Positions 34,250-42,692 of a stretch of DNA of 64,000 nucleotides are shown here, piece by piece. The stretch comes from Dietzia lutea (GTDB lineage Bacteria > Actinomycetota > Actinomycetes > Mycobacteriales > Mycobacteriaceae). The first letter of the stretch is position 1; every line of letters begins with the position of its first letter. The DNA is taken from assembly GCF_003096075.1 (NCBI RefSeq), contig NZ_CP015449.1, positions 2,411,001-2,475,000 on the forward strand, in the 5' to 3' direction. A program made the translations under genes and the position numbers. Under the pieces are notes generated by a model, which worked only from the letters and a program-made list of their open reading frames with translations, ran no database searches and was not told the origin of the DNA.

Positions 34250-34268
34250 TTAGGTGACCCTTGCCTTA
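34250..34268 (-). promoter_or_regulatory. DtxR/IdeR-like iron box upstream of the DUF2470-like gene
   Basis: TTAGGTGACCCTTGCCTTA (plus-strand reading) matches the DtxR/IdeR consensus at 14 of 19 positions, including TTAGGT and the CCT half. It starts 42 bases upstream of the ATG at 34208. Confidence 0.55.
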
Positions 34269-34343
34269 GTTAGCTCCTCCTAAGATCCACGGCCGCGCAG
34301 GATCTGTCAAGAGGTGGACCCGATTTACCAGTCCGCATCGCCC

Positions 34344-34349
34344 TACAGT
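34344..34349 (+). promoter_or_regulatory. -10 box for leaderless amidase gene
   Basis: TACAGT is followed by six bases and GTG 34356. Confidence 0.5.
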
Positions 34350-34355
34350 GGGGGC

Positions 34356-35822
34356 GTGACTGACGCCACAGACACGGCCGATGCTGCAGCCGACCCGTCC
34401 GTCGGCCCACGGCGGCTGCACGCCTTCCGCGACGACGCGCTCGGATACGACGACGCCACGGCCTTGGCCGAGCGGGTGCGCAGGCGCGAGGTCTCGCCCA
34501 CCGAACTCCTCGGGGCGGCGATCGATCGCTGCGCAGCGGTGGACCCCGCGCTCGGCGCTCTCGTCCACACCGACTTCGACCGCGCCCGCGCGCGGGCCGC
34601 CTGGCACGATTCCTCGGAGTTGTCCGCCCCGCTGGCCGGCGTCCCGAGCGCGTTCAAGGACGCCGTCCGGGTGGCCGGTTCGCCCATGCGGATGGGCTCG
34701 CTCGCGGTGCCCGCCACCCCGGCCCTGCGGGACGGCCCCTACGCGCCGCTGTTCCGCGCGACGGGACTCAACCCGATCGGGACCACCGCGATGCCACCGT
34801 TCGGCTGGACCGCCGCCACCGAGAGACAGGGCGGGCTGGTCACCCGGAACCCCTGGAACACCGGCCGGACCAGCGGCGGCTCCTCGGGCGGGTCCTCGGC
34901 CCTCGTCGCCGCCGGCGCGCTGCCGATCGCCCACGCCAACGACGGCGGCGGATCGATCCGCATCCCCGCCGCGGTCACCGGGCTCGTCGGATTCAAACCG
35001 AGCCGGGGCCGGCACCCCGACGAGTCGTTCTCTGCCTCCATGCCCATCAAGCTCATCTCGCAGTCGGTCGTGACGCGGTCGGTGCGGGACACAGTCGCCT
35101 TCCTCACGGCATTCGAATCCGCGTATCGCCCGGTCGGCGTCCCGCCCATCGGCCACGTCCGCCGCGCGCCACGGCGCCGCCTGCGAATCGGGATGGTCGA
35201 GACGAGCCCCGCCGGCGGGCCGACCGACGCCGCAGGCCTCGCGGTTCTGCGGCAGACCGCCGAGAGACTGTCCGCACTCGGGCACGAGATCAAGCCCGTG
35301 GCCGCGCCCGTCGCCGCGTCGTTCCGCGACGACTTCATCGCCTACTGGGGACTGCTCGCGATGAGTACGGCGGCGGGCGGGAAGCGCCTGTTTGATCCGC
35401 ACTTCGCCCACGACCGGCTCGACCCGTTCACCCTCGGACTAGCCGGGATGGCCAGACGGAACCTGCCGACCCTGCCCCTCCGGCTCGCGCGGCTGGCCAG
35501 AGTCCGCCGCCAGTTCGACGCGCACTTCGGCGATGTCGACATCTACCTCAACCCGGTGGTGGCGCACGAGACCCCGGAGGTCGGGTACCTCGACGCCGAT
35601 CAGCCGTTCGAGACCCACCTCGAGCGGGTCTCCGACTGGGTCACCTTCACCCCGCTGCAGAACGTCGCCGGCTCCCCCGCCGTGTCGCTGCCCGCGGGCC
35701 GTGCACCGGACGGCATGCCGGTCGGCGTGCACCTCTCGGCACGCCGCGGGCAGGACCGCGTCCTCCTCGAAGTGGCCTCCGAGTACGAGGCGGCCCACCC
35801 CTTCGCTCGAATCTGGGACTGA
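34356..35822 (+). CDS. Amidase (amidase signature family)
   Basis: The 488-residue Ser-Ser-Lys amidase hydrolyses amides. The catalytic Lys is in SAFKDAVRV (about residue 93), and the signature GRTSGGSSGGSSALVAAG holds the cis-Ser and nucleophile Ser around residues 171-195, followed by DGGGSIRIPAA. GTG 34356 was chosen for the -10 box six bases before it; an in-frame start at 34314 lies upstream of that promoter. The family includes amidases acting on nitrile-derived, aryl or peptide amides and GatA; gatB and gatC are absent here, so it is not the tRNA amidotransferase. Substrate unknown. Confidence 0.9.
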   Translation: MTDATDTADAAADPSVGPRRLHAFRDDALGYDDATALAERVRRREVSPTELLGAAIDRCAAVDPALGALVHTDFDRARARAAWHDSSELSAPLAGVPSAFKDAVRVAGSPMRMGSLAVPATPALRDGPYAPLFRATGLNPIGTTAMPPFGWTAATERQGGLVTRNPWNTGRTSGGSSGGSSALVAAGALPIAHANDGGGSIRIPAAVTGLVGFKPSRGRHPDESFSASMPIKLISQSVVTRSVRDTVAFLTAFESAYRPVGVPPIGHVRRAPRRRLRIGMVETSPAGGPTDAAGLAVLRQTAERLSALGHEIKPVAAPVAASFRDDFIAYWGLLAMSTAAGGKRLFDPHFAHDRLDPFTLGLAGMARRNLPTLPLRLARLARVRRQFDAHFGDVDIYLNPVVAHETPEVGYLDADQPFETHLERVSDWVTFTPLQNVAGSPAVSLPAGRAPDGMPVGVHLSARRGQDRVLLEVASEYEAAHPFARIWD

Positions 35823-35963
35823 CGGCCCCGCCCCGCGGCCGCAGCCGCACCCTCGAGGCCACACGCGCCTCCGCGGCCGCAGCCGCGCCCGCCATACCCG
35901 CACCCGCCCCCCGCACCGACGGCCAAAGCGACCATTGACGTCCCCGCAGGTCAAATGGTCCAC

Positions 35964-35977
35964 TAGTTGAGTAACTA
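35964..35977. promoter_or_regulatory. Inverted repeat operator candidate for the GntR/ABC operon
   Basis: TAGTT-GAGT-AACTA is a perfect inverted repeat 27 bases before the GntR start. A TTGACG at 35935-35940 could be the -35. YtrA-type regulators usually repress their own operon from such a site. Confidence 0.45.
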
Positions 35978-36003
35978 ACCCACCAACCCGAGGGGACGCC
36001 CAG

Positions 36004-36453
36004 GTGGACGACGGCAGACCGCTCTTCGTGCAGATCGCCGAACAGATCGAATCGTCGATCCTGGACGGCTCTCTCACCGAGGGCGAGCGTGCGCCGTCCA
36101 CGAACGAGCTCGCCGCCTTCCACCGCATCAACCCGGCGACGGCCGCCAAGGGGATCAATCTCCTGGTCGACCGCGGCGTCCTGACCAAGCGCCGCGGACT
36201 CGGCATGTTCGTCACGCCCGGGGCCCGCGAACTCCTGCACGCGGAACGACGACAGCGGTTCACCGACGACGTGGTGGCCGCGATGGTCACCGAAGGCCGC
36301 GCGATCGGGCTGGACGTCGAGGACATCGTCGACATGGTCCGCGCCGCTTACCCGCGCACCGCCACGCACCCGCGCTCCGACACGTACCCGCACTCCGACA
36401 CGTTCCCGCGCTCCGCCGCACACCCCAGCCCACCCAAGGAGAGGGCGCAATGA
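36004..36453 (+). CDS. YtrA-type GntR transcriptional regulator
   Basis: The 149-residue protein has a GntR winged helix (residues 5-75: LFVQIAEQIESSILDGSL, then APSTNELAAFHRINPATAAKGINLLVDRGVL) and a short helical C-terminus, the YtrA subfamily that controls adjacent ABC transporters. The last about 30 residues are low complexity, encoded by three 18-bp tandem repeats (36371-36424). GTG 36004 has GAGGGGA seven bases upstream. Its stop overlaps the ATG of the ABC ATPase (ATGA), so the three-gene unit is autoregulated as one operon. Confidence 0.9.
   Translation: MDDGRPLFVQIAEQIESSILDGSLTEGERAPSTNELAAFHRINPATAAKGINLLVDRGVLTKRRGLGMFVTPGARELLHAERRQRFTDDVVAAMVTEGRAIGLDVEDIVDMVRAAYPRTATHPRSDTYPHSDTFPRSAAHPSPPKERAQ
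36371..36424 (+). repeat. 18-bp tandem repeat in the GntR gene
   Basis: Three units (36371-36388, 36389-36406, 36407-36424) share the CGCxCTCCG core and encode PRSDTY, PHSDTF and PRSAAH near the C-terminus, keeping the frame. Confidence 0.65.
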
Positions 36454-37445
36454 CCAACGCCATCGACATCACCCATCTCTCGCGCCACCACCGCGACGCC
36501 ACAGCCCTCGACGACGTGACCGTCTCGTTCGAGGCGGGAGTCATCCACGGCCTGCTGGGACGCAACGGCGCCGGCAAGACCTCGCTCATGTCGATCGCCT
36601 CCGGCCAGGACTGGCCGAGCACGGGCGACGTCCGGGTGTTCGGCCTGCGTCCCCACGAGAACGAGCAGGTGCTCCCCCGCATCTGCTTCGTCCGCGAGGA
36701 CCAGCGCTATATCGAGGACTCCTTCGCCCGACACGCGTTCAAGGCCGCGGCGATGGCCTACCCCCACTGGGACGCCGACCTCGCCGAGCGCCTCGCCGAG
36801 GACTTCCAGGTCCCCGCCCGGACGCGGATCAAGAAGATGTCGCGCGGCCAGCGCTCCGCCGTGGCGGTGATCCTGGGGATCGCCTCGCGCGCGGACGTGA
36901 CCTTCTTCGACGAGCCGTACATGGGCCTCGACGCGGTCGCCCGCCAGTTGTTCTACGACCGTCTCCTGCAGGACTACACCGAGTATCCCCGCACGCTCAT
37001 CCTGTCCACGCACCTCATCGACGAGCTCGCCCACCTGCTCGAGAACGTCGTGGTGATCGACCGGGGCCGGATTCTGCTCGACGAGCCCGTCGAGTCGCTA
37101 CGGGGGCGGGCGGTCACGCTGGTCGGCCCCGCCGACGCCGTGCTCTCGCTGGCGGGATCGCGGCGGGTGCTCCACTCCGAGTCCATGGGGCGGACCCTCC
37201 GGGCGACCGTCCTGCGCGCCCCGGGCCAGACCGAGGACCCCTTCGAGGAACAGCGCGCGCGGGCTGACGGCGTCGAGGTCCTGCCCGTCTCGCTCCAGCA
37301 GCTGATCGTCCACCTGACGTCGGCGGGCGCCTCGTCGTCGTCGTCCTCGTCGCCGTCTTCACCGTCACCACCGCCACCGACCGGACCGGGACCCGACGCC
37401 CCGGCCGTCACCACCACCGGACCCAGCTCGGAGGTCTCGTCATGA
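36450..37445 (+). CDS. ABC transporter ATP-binding protein
   Basis: The 331-residue ATPase has Walker A GRNGAGKT (about residues 36-43), the signature MSRGQRSA (LSGGQ variant) around residue 130, Walker B VTFFDEP around 152 and the H-loop His in LSTHLIDE. After about residue 220 it has a regulatory domain, then a disordered tail of Ser and Pro (TSAGASSSS...PPPPTGPGP). It pairs with the following membrane protein. GntR-linked ABC systems of this kind often respond to cell-wall-active compounds, but the substrate is unknown. It overlaps the permease start by four bases. Confidence 0.9.
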   Translation: MTNAIDITHLSRHHRDATALDDVTVSFEAGVIHGLLGRNGAGKTSLMSIASGQDWPSTGDVRVFGLRPHENEQVLPRICFVREDQRYIEDSFARHAFKAAAMAYPHWDADLAERLAEDFQVPARTRIKKMSRGQRSAVAVILGIASRADVTFFDEPYMGLDAVARQLFYDRLLQDYTEYPRTLILSTHLIDELAHLLENVVVIDRGRILLDEPVESLRGRAVTLVGPADAVLSLAGSRRVLHSESMGRTLRATVLRAPGQTEDPFEEQRARADGVEVLPVSLQQLIVHLTSAGASSSSSSSPSSPSPPPPTGPGPDAPAVTTTGPSSEVSS

Positions 37446-38218
37446 TGTCCGCCACCGCCGAGGCCGCGGCCTCCACCGGCACCACCACGCCGTCCGCGAC
37501 CTCCTCGCGGATCCTGTCCGCGTTCCGACTCCAGTTCATCGTGCGCAGCAACTTCGTCGTGGTGCCCATGATGGTGTTTCTGTTGTCGTGGGCGGTGTCC
37601 GTGGGCATCACGTTCTGGATCGCCGCGATCGCCGACGGCCGCACAGCAGGCGAACCGATGTACAGCGGAGCCGCCCAGTCCGCGATCTGGACGCTGGGAT
37701 TCATGGCCGCCTACACGGTCACCCAGACCATGCCGTTCGCCATGGCGTTGAGCTTCAGCCGTCGCACGTTCGTCCTCGGTGCCTACCTGGCGTTCGCGGC
37801 GGTGTCGGCGGCGTTCGGCGTCGCCTTCATGGCCGGGGCCGCGATCGAGCGGGCCACGGACGGGTTCGGCATCCACGCCTACCAGTTCGACCTGCCGTTC
37901 ATGACCGGCAGTCACGGCCTGGCGGGGGCGGGCCTGCTGGCCGGGACGCTGACCCTCGCCGTGATGCTGGTGGGTTTCCTCGCGGCCGCGGCGTTCCGGC
38001 GTCTGTCGCTGATCGGTTTCTGGACCGTGGCGATCGCCGTCGTCGCCGGGCTCGCCGTCGCACTGCTGCTGATCGTGCAGAACGTCGGCTGGCCGCGGAT
38101 CGCCGAGTGGTTCGGCGCGCAGACCGCCCTCAGCGGGAGCGCCTACCTGACGATCATCGCCGTGCTCGCCAGCGTTCTGGCCTACCTCGTCCTGCGACGG
38201 GACACCCCGGCAGGCTGA
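37442..38218 (+). CDS. ABC transporter permease
   Basis: The 258-residue membrane protein has six predicted helices at about residues 41-64, 80-104, 113-133, 153-178, 187-208 and 222-246. It is the membrane partner of the preceding ATPase, with a four-base gene overlap. An N-terminal 25-residue Ser/Thr/Ala-rich tail is cytoplasmic. No conserved permease family motif is obvious; the assignment rests on topology and operon context. Confidence 0.8.
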   Translation: MMSATAEAAASTGTTTPSATSSRILSAFRLQFIVRSNFVVVPMMVFLLSWAVSVGITFWIAAIADGRTAGEPMYSGAAQSAIWTLGFMAAYTVTQTMPFAMALSFSRRTFVLGAYLAFAAVSAAFGVAFMAGAAIERATDGFGIHAYQFDLPFMTGSHGLAGAGLLAGTLTLAVMLVGFLAAAAFRRLSLIGFWTVAIAVVAGLAVALLLIVQNVGWPRIAEWFGAQTALSGSAYLTIIAVLASVLAYLVLRRDTPAG

Positions 38219-38250
38219 GCGTGGCGGGCGGGCCCCGCGCGCCATGCCGC

Positions 38251-38718
38251 TCAGTCGCCGAGGAGCTGCGTGGCGCGCGGCCCCACGCGCTGACGCAGGA
38301 TCACCTCGGTGCGCGTGCGGAGCACCCCCGGGGTGGAGATGATCGCGCTGAACACCTCCTCGAGGTGCGCGTGGTCACGCGCCACCACGCGGCAGACGAG
38401 GTCGAACTCCCCCGCCACGCTCATCACCTCGAGCACCTCGCGGACCTCCGCCAGGCCCGCGCACGTCGCCTCGAGCTCCGCCTGCGCCAGCTGGATGTGG
38501 ACCAACGCGCCGAGCGGGTAGCCGAGGGCTGCCGGGTCCAGCCGGGGCGCCCAGGAGGCGAGGACGCCGCGGGCCTCCAGCTTGTCGAGCCGTGCCTGCG
38601 CGGTGCCCCGGGCCACCCCGAGCCGTCGGGAGAACTCGCGGACGCCGACCCGGGGGTCGGCCATGACCACCCGGAGGAGGCGTCGGTCCGTATCGTCCAA
38701 CTGGGGTGCGTGTTCCAT
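38251..38718 (-). CDS. Lrp/AsnC family transcriptional regulator
   Basis: The 155-residue protein has an Lrp-type HTH (LDDTDRRLLRVVMADPRVGVREFSRRLGVARGTAQARLDKLEARGVL, residues 7-53 in outline) and an ASNC/RAM ligand domain beginning near residue 65, where amino acids usually bind. TACCGT six bases before ATG 38718 implies leaderless transcription. It is divergent from the indolepyruvate ferredoxin oxidoreductase gene, so an aromatic amino acid or its keto acid is a likely ligand and that gene a likely target (inference). Confidence 0.9.
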   Translation of the reverse strand: MEHAPQLDDTDRRLLRVVMADPRVGVREFSRRLGVARGTAQARLDKLEARGVLASWAPRLDPAALGYPLGALVHIQLAQAELEATCAGLAEVREVLEVMSVAGEFDLVCRVVARDHAHLEEVFSAIISTPGVLRTRTEVILRQRVGPRATQLLGD

Positions 38719-38724
38719 GTGTCC

Positions 38725-38730
38725 ACGGTA
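38725..38730 (-). promoter_or_regulatory. -10 box for leaderless Lrp gene
   Basis: TACCGT on the minus strand ends six bases before ATG 38718. Confidence 0.45.
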
Positions 38731-38885
38731 GACGACGACGAGAGGGCAACTGGCCCAGTTAGTTCAGGAACCGACGCTTCCGGTTGTGCAGAGTGTGCGC
38801 CCGATCGATGACCGCGTGACGCGCCTCACATTCCGTCCTAGCCTGAGGGGGAGACCCACGACGTCACACAGGCCAGGTGTTGATC

Positions 38886-41800
38886 ATGACCTCTCTTCTC
38901 GGCCCCTCGAGCGGCACCCACGACGACCTCCCCCGGTTCGGGCGGGCGGACGCCGGATCGTTCTCCCTCTCCGACCGCTACACGCGCGAGAGCGGCACCA
39001 TCTACCTGACGGGTATCCAGGCGCTCGTCCGGACGGTCCGCGACCGCGCCCGGCTGGACCGGCGCCAGAACCTGCTCACCGCGAGCCTGGTGAGCGGCTA
39101 CGAGGGATCCCCTCTCGCCGGCTACGACCTCGAGCTGGCCCGGCGTGCGGAGTTCCTCGACCCGTTCGACATCGTGCACCGTCCGGCCCTCAACGAGGAG
39201 GCCGGCGCGACGGCGGTGATGGGCTCGCAACTGGCACGCCGCACCGGCACCCTGCGCGCGACCGCCCACACCCGCGGCGCCCCGCTGCAGGGCGTGGTGG
39301 GCTACTGGTACGGCAAGGCGCCGGGCCTGGACCGCGCCACCGACGCCTTACGGCACGCCAACCTTATCGGCACCGATCCGAACGGGGGCGCCGTGGTGAT
39401 GGTGGGCGACGACCCCGGGGCCAAGTCCTCGACCGTGCCGTGCGCGTCGGAGCTCGCTCTCGCCGACCTCTACATGCCCACCCTGTACCCGGCCGATTCG
39501 CAGGACGTCCTCGACTTCGGCGTGCACGCGGCGATCCTCTCCCGCGTCTCCGGGCTCTGGTCGGCGCTGAAGATCTCCGCGCACGTGGCGGACGCCTCGT
39601 CGACCGCGCTCGTGGACCCCGACCGGATCCTGCCCGTCTACGGCGATCTCGGCACCAGTCCGCACGTGCCCTCCGGGCACCTCCTCGGCTCGAACCTCAT
39701 GGAGCTCGAGCAGAACCAGCTCACCATCCGCCTCCCCCGCGCCCTGGAGTACGCCCGCCTCAACCGGCTCAACCGGATCGTGCAGTCGACCGCCGACGAC
39801 CGGATCGGGATCGTCGCGGCCGGCAAGACGTACCTCGACGTGCGGGAGTCGCTTCGCCGTCTCGGGATCGGCGACGACGAGCTGGGCCGACAGGGGATCC
39901 GGATCCTCAAGCTGGGGATGATCTACCCGCTCGAACGCACGATCCTCGACGAGTTCATGTCCGGGCTCGACGAGGTGATCGTCGTGGAGGAGAAGCGCGA
40001 CTTCATCGAGACCATGATCCGTGACATCCAGTTCCGCAAGCCCGGGGTGGCCAACGTCGTCGGCAAGGCCCACGAGGACGGGTCGACGCTGTTCAGCCGC
40101 TTCGGCGAACTCGATGTGGACTCGGTGACTCGCGGCCTCGCGCAGCGGCTCGGCACCGTCCACGGGATCGCCTCCGCCAGCGCCTGGCTCGACGGCCCGG
40201 GGCGCGTCCGCACCCGCATCGCGCTGCCGCTCGCGGCCTCGCGCACCCCGTACTTCTGTTCGGGATGCCCGCACAACAGCTCGACCAAGGTCGCGGACGG
40301 GACTCTCGTCGGCGGCGGGATCGGCTGCCACGCGATGGTGCTCATGATGGACGAGCAGCAGGTCGGCCACGTCACCGGCGTCACCCAGATGGGCGGCGAG
40401 GGGATCCAGTGGACGGGGATGGCGCCGTTCCTCGACGAGCGGCACATGGTGCAGAACGTCGGCGATGGCACCTTCATGCACTCCGGGTCACTCGCGCTGC
40501 GGGCGGCGGTGGCCTCCGGGGACAACATCACCTACAAGCTGCTCTACAACGGCACGGTCGCCATGACCGGCGGCCAGGACCCGGTCGGCGAGATGAGCCT
40601 GCCCGAGATCGTGCGCCTGCTGCAGGCGGAGAAGGTCGCGAAGATCGTCGTCACCACCGACGACGTCAAGGCGACCCGGGCCCGCGGCCTGCCGCGCGGC
40701 GTGGAGGTCCGCGACCGCACGGAGACCCTCGAGGTCCAGCAGGAGCTCGCCGCCGTGCCCGGTGTGACGGTGCTGGTCCACGACCAGTACTGCGCCGCGG
40801 AGAAGCGCCGCCACCGCAAGCGCGGCGACTACCCCACGCCGGATCAACGCGTGGTGATCAACGAGCGCATCTGCGAGGGGTGCGGCGACTGCGGCAGGAA
40901 GTCCAACTGCCTGTCCGTGCACCCGGTCGACACCGAGTTCGGGCGCAAGACGCAGATCGACCAGTCGACGTGCAACCTCGACTTCTCGTGTCTGCAGGGT
41001 GACTGTCCCGCCTTCGTGACCGTCGTGCCCGGGGCCCGCACCGAGCGGGTGGCCACCGCGCCGTCCCTGGACGCGGCGGAGCTGCCCGAACCCGAGCGCG
41101 CAGACATCGACGCGGAGCGCGGATTCTCGCTGCGGCTGACGGGCATCGGCGGGACCGGGATCGTCACCGTCTCGGCGGTGCTGGCCACCGCGGCCGTGCT
41201 CGACGGCAACTCGGCCAGGACCCTCGACATGACCGGCCTCGCGCAGAAGGGCGGCGCGGTCGTCTCCGACGTCCGCGTCTCGCGGACGCCCGTGGAGCAG
41301 CCCCCCAAGATCGGCGCGGGAGACTGCGACCTCTACCTGTGTTGCGACGGGCTCGTGGGTGCCGACGACAAGCACCTCAAGGTCGCCCACCCCGATCGCA
41401 CGACGGCGGTCGTGTCCACCACGCGGATCCCCACCGGGAAGATGGTGATCGACACCTCCGAGCACTACCCCGCCACGTCGGACATCCAGGCCGCCATCGA
41501 CCGGGCCTCCGCACGCGGCATCTACCTGAACCCGGGCGAGCTCACGGAGAAGCTCTTCGGATCCACGCAGACGGCCAACATGTTCATGGTGGGCGCGGCG
41601 TACCAGAGCGGTGCCCTGCCCATCTCGGCCGGGTCGATCGAGCGCGCCGTCGAGCTCAACGGCGTCGCGGTCGAATCGAACCTCCAGGCGTTCCGCCGGG
41701 GCCGGCAGGCCGTCGCGGACCCGCAGGCCCTGTCCGCGCTGCTCGACACGCTCCACCGCCCGGCGACCGCGGCCACCTCCGGGACGCACCAGCCCTCCCC

Positions 41801-42518
41801 CGCGGCCGGGCGGGTGCTCGCCGGACTCGGCGCGGAGGCCTCGGACGAGCTGCGTGCCGTGGTGACCCGGCGGGTCGACGAGCTCGTCGCCTACCAGGAC
41901 GAGGCGTACGCCGCCGACTACGTCCGGCGGGTGGAGGCGGTGCGCGACGCCGAGTCCCTACAGGACGGGTCACTGCAGGACGGCACCGCGGCCGGTTCGG
42001 CGTCCGAGCCGCTCGCCCTGGCGGTGGCGCGGAACCTGTTCAAGCTGATGGCCTTCAAAGACGAGTACGAGGTCGCCCGCCTGGCGATCGATCCGGAATT
42101 CGCCGCACAGCTGGACGAGGACTGGGGCGAGGGGGCGGTGGCCAGGCTGCAGCTCCACCCGCCGGCGCTGCGGGCACTGGGGATGAAGAAGAAGATCTCG
42201 CTCGGTCCGAAGGCCATGCCGGCGATGCGGGCACTGGCCCGGATGAAGCGCGTGCGCGGCACCCCGCTGGACGTCTTCGGCTACGCGGGCGTCCGCCGGG
42301 TCGAGCGGGAGCTGCTGGACGAGTACCGCACCCTGGTCGACGAGCTCGTGGACGACCTGCGGCGAGCCGGCCCCGCGGGCCGGGACGCGACCTGGCGCGG
42401 CACCGCGGTGGCGCTGGCCGAGCTACCGGACATGGTCCGCGGCTACGAGGAGGTCAAACTGGCGAACGTCGAGCGCTACCGCGAGGAGCTGGCCCGCCTC
42501 CGGGCCGCCCTGGGCTGA
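38886..42518 (+). CDS. Indolepyruvate ferredoxin oxidoreductase, fused alpha-beta form
   Basis: The 1210-residue fusion combines IorA and IorB and oxidatively decarboxylates aryl pyruvates to acyl-CoA, passing electrons to ferredoxin. The N-terminal half carries pyrimidine-binding sequence (SLVSGYEGSPLAGYDLE), CSGCPHNSSTK near residue 455 and the TPP-binding GDGTFMHSG (about 525) through LLYNGTVAMTGGQDP. A ferredoxin-like cluster region (CEGCGDCGRKSNC then further cysteines ending CLQGDC) is at about 662-710. The IorB-like gamma domain starts near 740 (RLTGIGGTGIVTVS). ATG 38886 was preferred to GTG 38877 for spacing to AGG. The C-terminal 200 residues are a conserved extension of this long bacterial form. 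Confidence 0.92.
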   Translation: MTSLLGPSSGTHDDLPRFGRADAGSFSLSDRYTRESGTIYLTGIQALVRTVRDRARLDRRQNLLTASLVSGYEGSPLAGYDLELARRAEFLDPFDIVHRPALNEEAGATAVMGSQLARRTGTLRATAHTRGAPLQGVVGYWYGKAPGLDRATDALRHANLIGTDPNGGAVVMVGDDPGAKSSTVPCASELALADLYMPTLYPADSQDVLDFGVHAAILSRVSGLWSALKISAHVADASSTALVDPDRILPVYGDLGTSPHVPSGHLLGSNLMELEQNQLTIRLPRALEYARLNRLNRIVQSTADDRIGIVAAGKTYLDVRESLRRLGIGDDELGRQGIRILKLGMIYPLERTILDEFMSGLDEVIVVEEKRDFIETMIRDIQFRKPGVANVVGKAHEDGSTLFSRFGELDVDSVTRGLAQRLGTVHGIASASAWLDGPGRVRTRIALPLAASRTPYFCSGCPHNSSTKVADGTLVGGGIGCHAMVLMMDEQQVGHVTGVTQMGGEGIQWTGMAPFLDERHMVQNVGDGTFMHSGSLALRAAVASGDNITYKLLYNGTVAMTGGQDPVGEMSLPEIVRLLQAEKVAKIVVTTDDVKATRARGLPRGVEVRDRTETLEVQQELAAVPGVTVLVHDQYCAAEKRRHRKRGDYPTPDQRVVINERICEGCGDCGRKSNCLSVHPVDTEFGRKTQIDQSTCNLDFSCLQGDCPAFVTVVPGARTERVATAPSLDAAELPEPERADIDAERGFSLRLTGIGGTGIVTVSAVLATAAVLDGNSARTLDMTGLAQKGGAVVSDVRVSRTPVEQPPKIGAGDCDLYLCCDGLVGADDKHLKVAHPDRTTAVVSTTRIPTGKMVIDTSEHYPATSDIQAAIDRASARGIYLNPGELTEKLFGSTQTANMFMVGAAYQSGALPISAGSIERAVELNGVAVESNLQAFRRGRQAVADPQALSALLDTLHRPATAATSGTHQPSPAAGRVLAGLGAEASDELRAVVTRRVDELVAYQDEAYAADYVRRVEAVRDAESLQDGSLQDGTAAGSASEPLALAVARNLFKLMAFKDEYEVARLAIDPEFAAQLDEDWGEGAVARLQLHPPALRALGMKKKISLGPKAMPAMRALARMKRVRGTPLDVFGYAGVRRVERELLDEYRTLVDELVDDLRRAGPAGRDATWRGTAVALAELPDMVRGYEEVKLANVERYREELARLRAALG

Positions 42519-42551
42519 CGCCCGACCCGCCGCCGCGCCCCACCCCGCTCG

Positions 42552-42625
42552 GAAATCCGCTACTCCCGCTCCGGATCCGCTACCCCTATGGGAGCAGCGG
42601 ATCCGGACGGAGGGTAGCGGATTTC
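42552..42625. terminator. Long imperfect palindrome between convergent genes
   Basis: GAAATCCGCTAC (42552-42563) pairs with 42614-42625 and TCCGGATCCGCT (42570-42581) pairs with 42596-42607, with a CCC-TAT-GGG tip. The 24 perfect pairs and one internal loop make a bidirectional terminator or a mobile palindromic repeat plausible. Confidence 0.6.
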
Positions 42626-42687
42626 GGCGTTGGGTCGGTCCGCAGCCCGCCGGCTCGGCGTCGGGTCGGTCCGCGGCCCGGCGGCCC
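42626..42687 (+). repeat. 31-bp tandem repeat, two copies
   Basis: Units at 42626-42656 and 42657-42687 both begin GGCGTYGGGTCGGTCCGC and differ at a few positions. They follow the palindrome directly and end six bases before the TetR stop. Confidence 0.65.
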
Positions 42688-42692
42688 CGCGG

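Noticed and set aside
34209-34250. Longer N-terminus for the DUF2470-like gene starting at ATG 34250
   Set aside because: It would place the start within the iron box, while ATG 34208 has GGAGG at ideal spacing.
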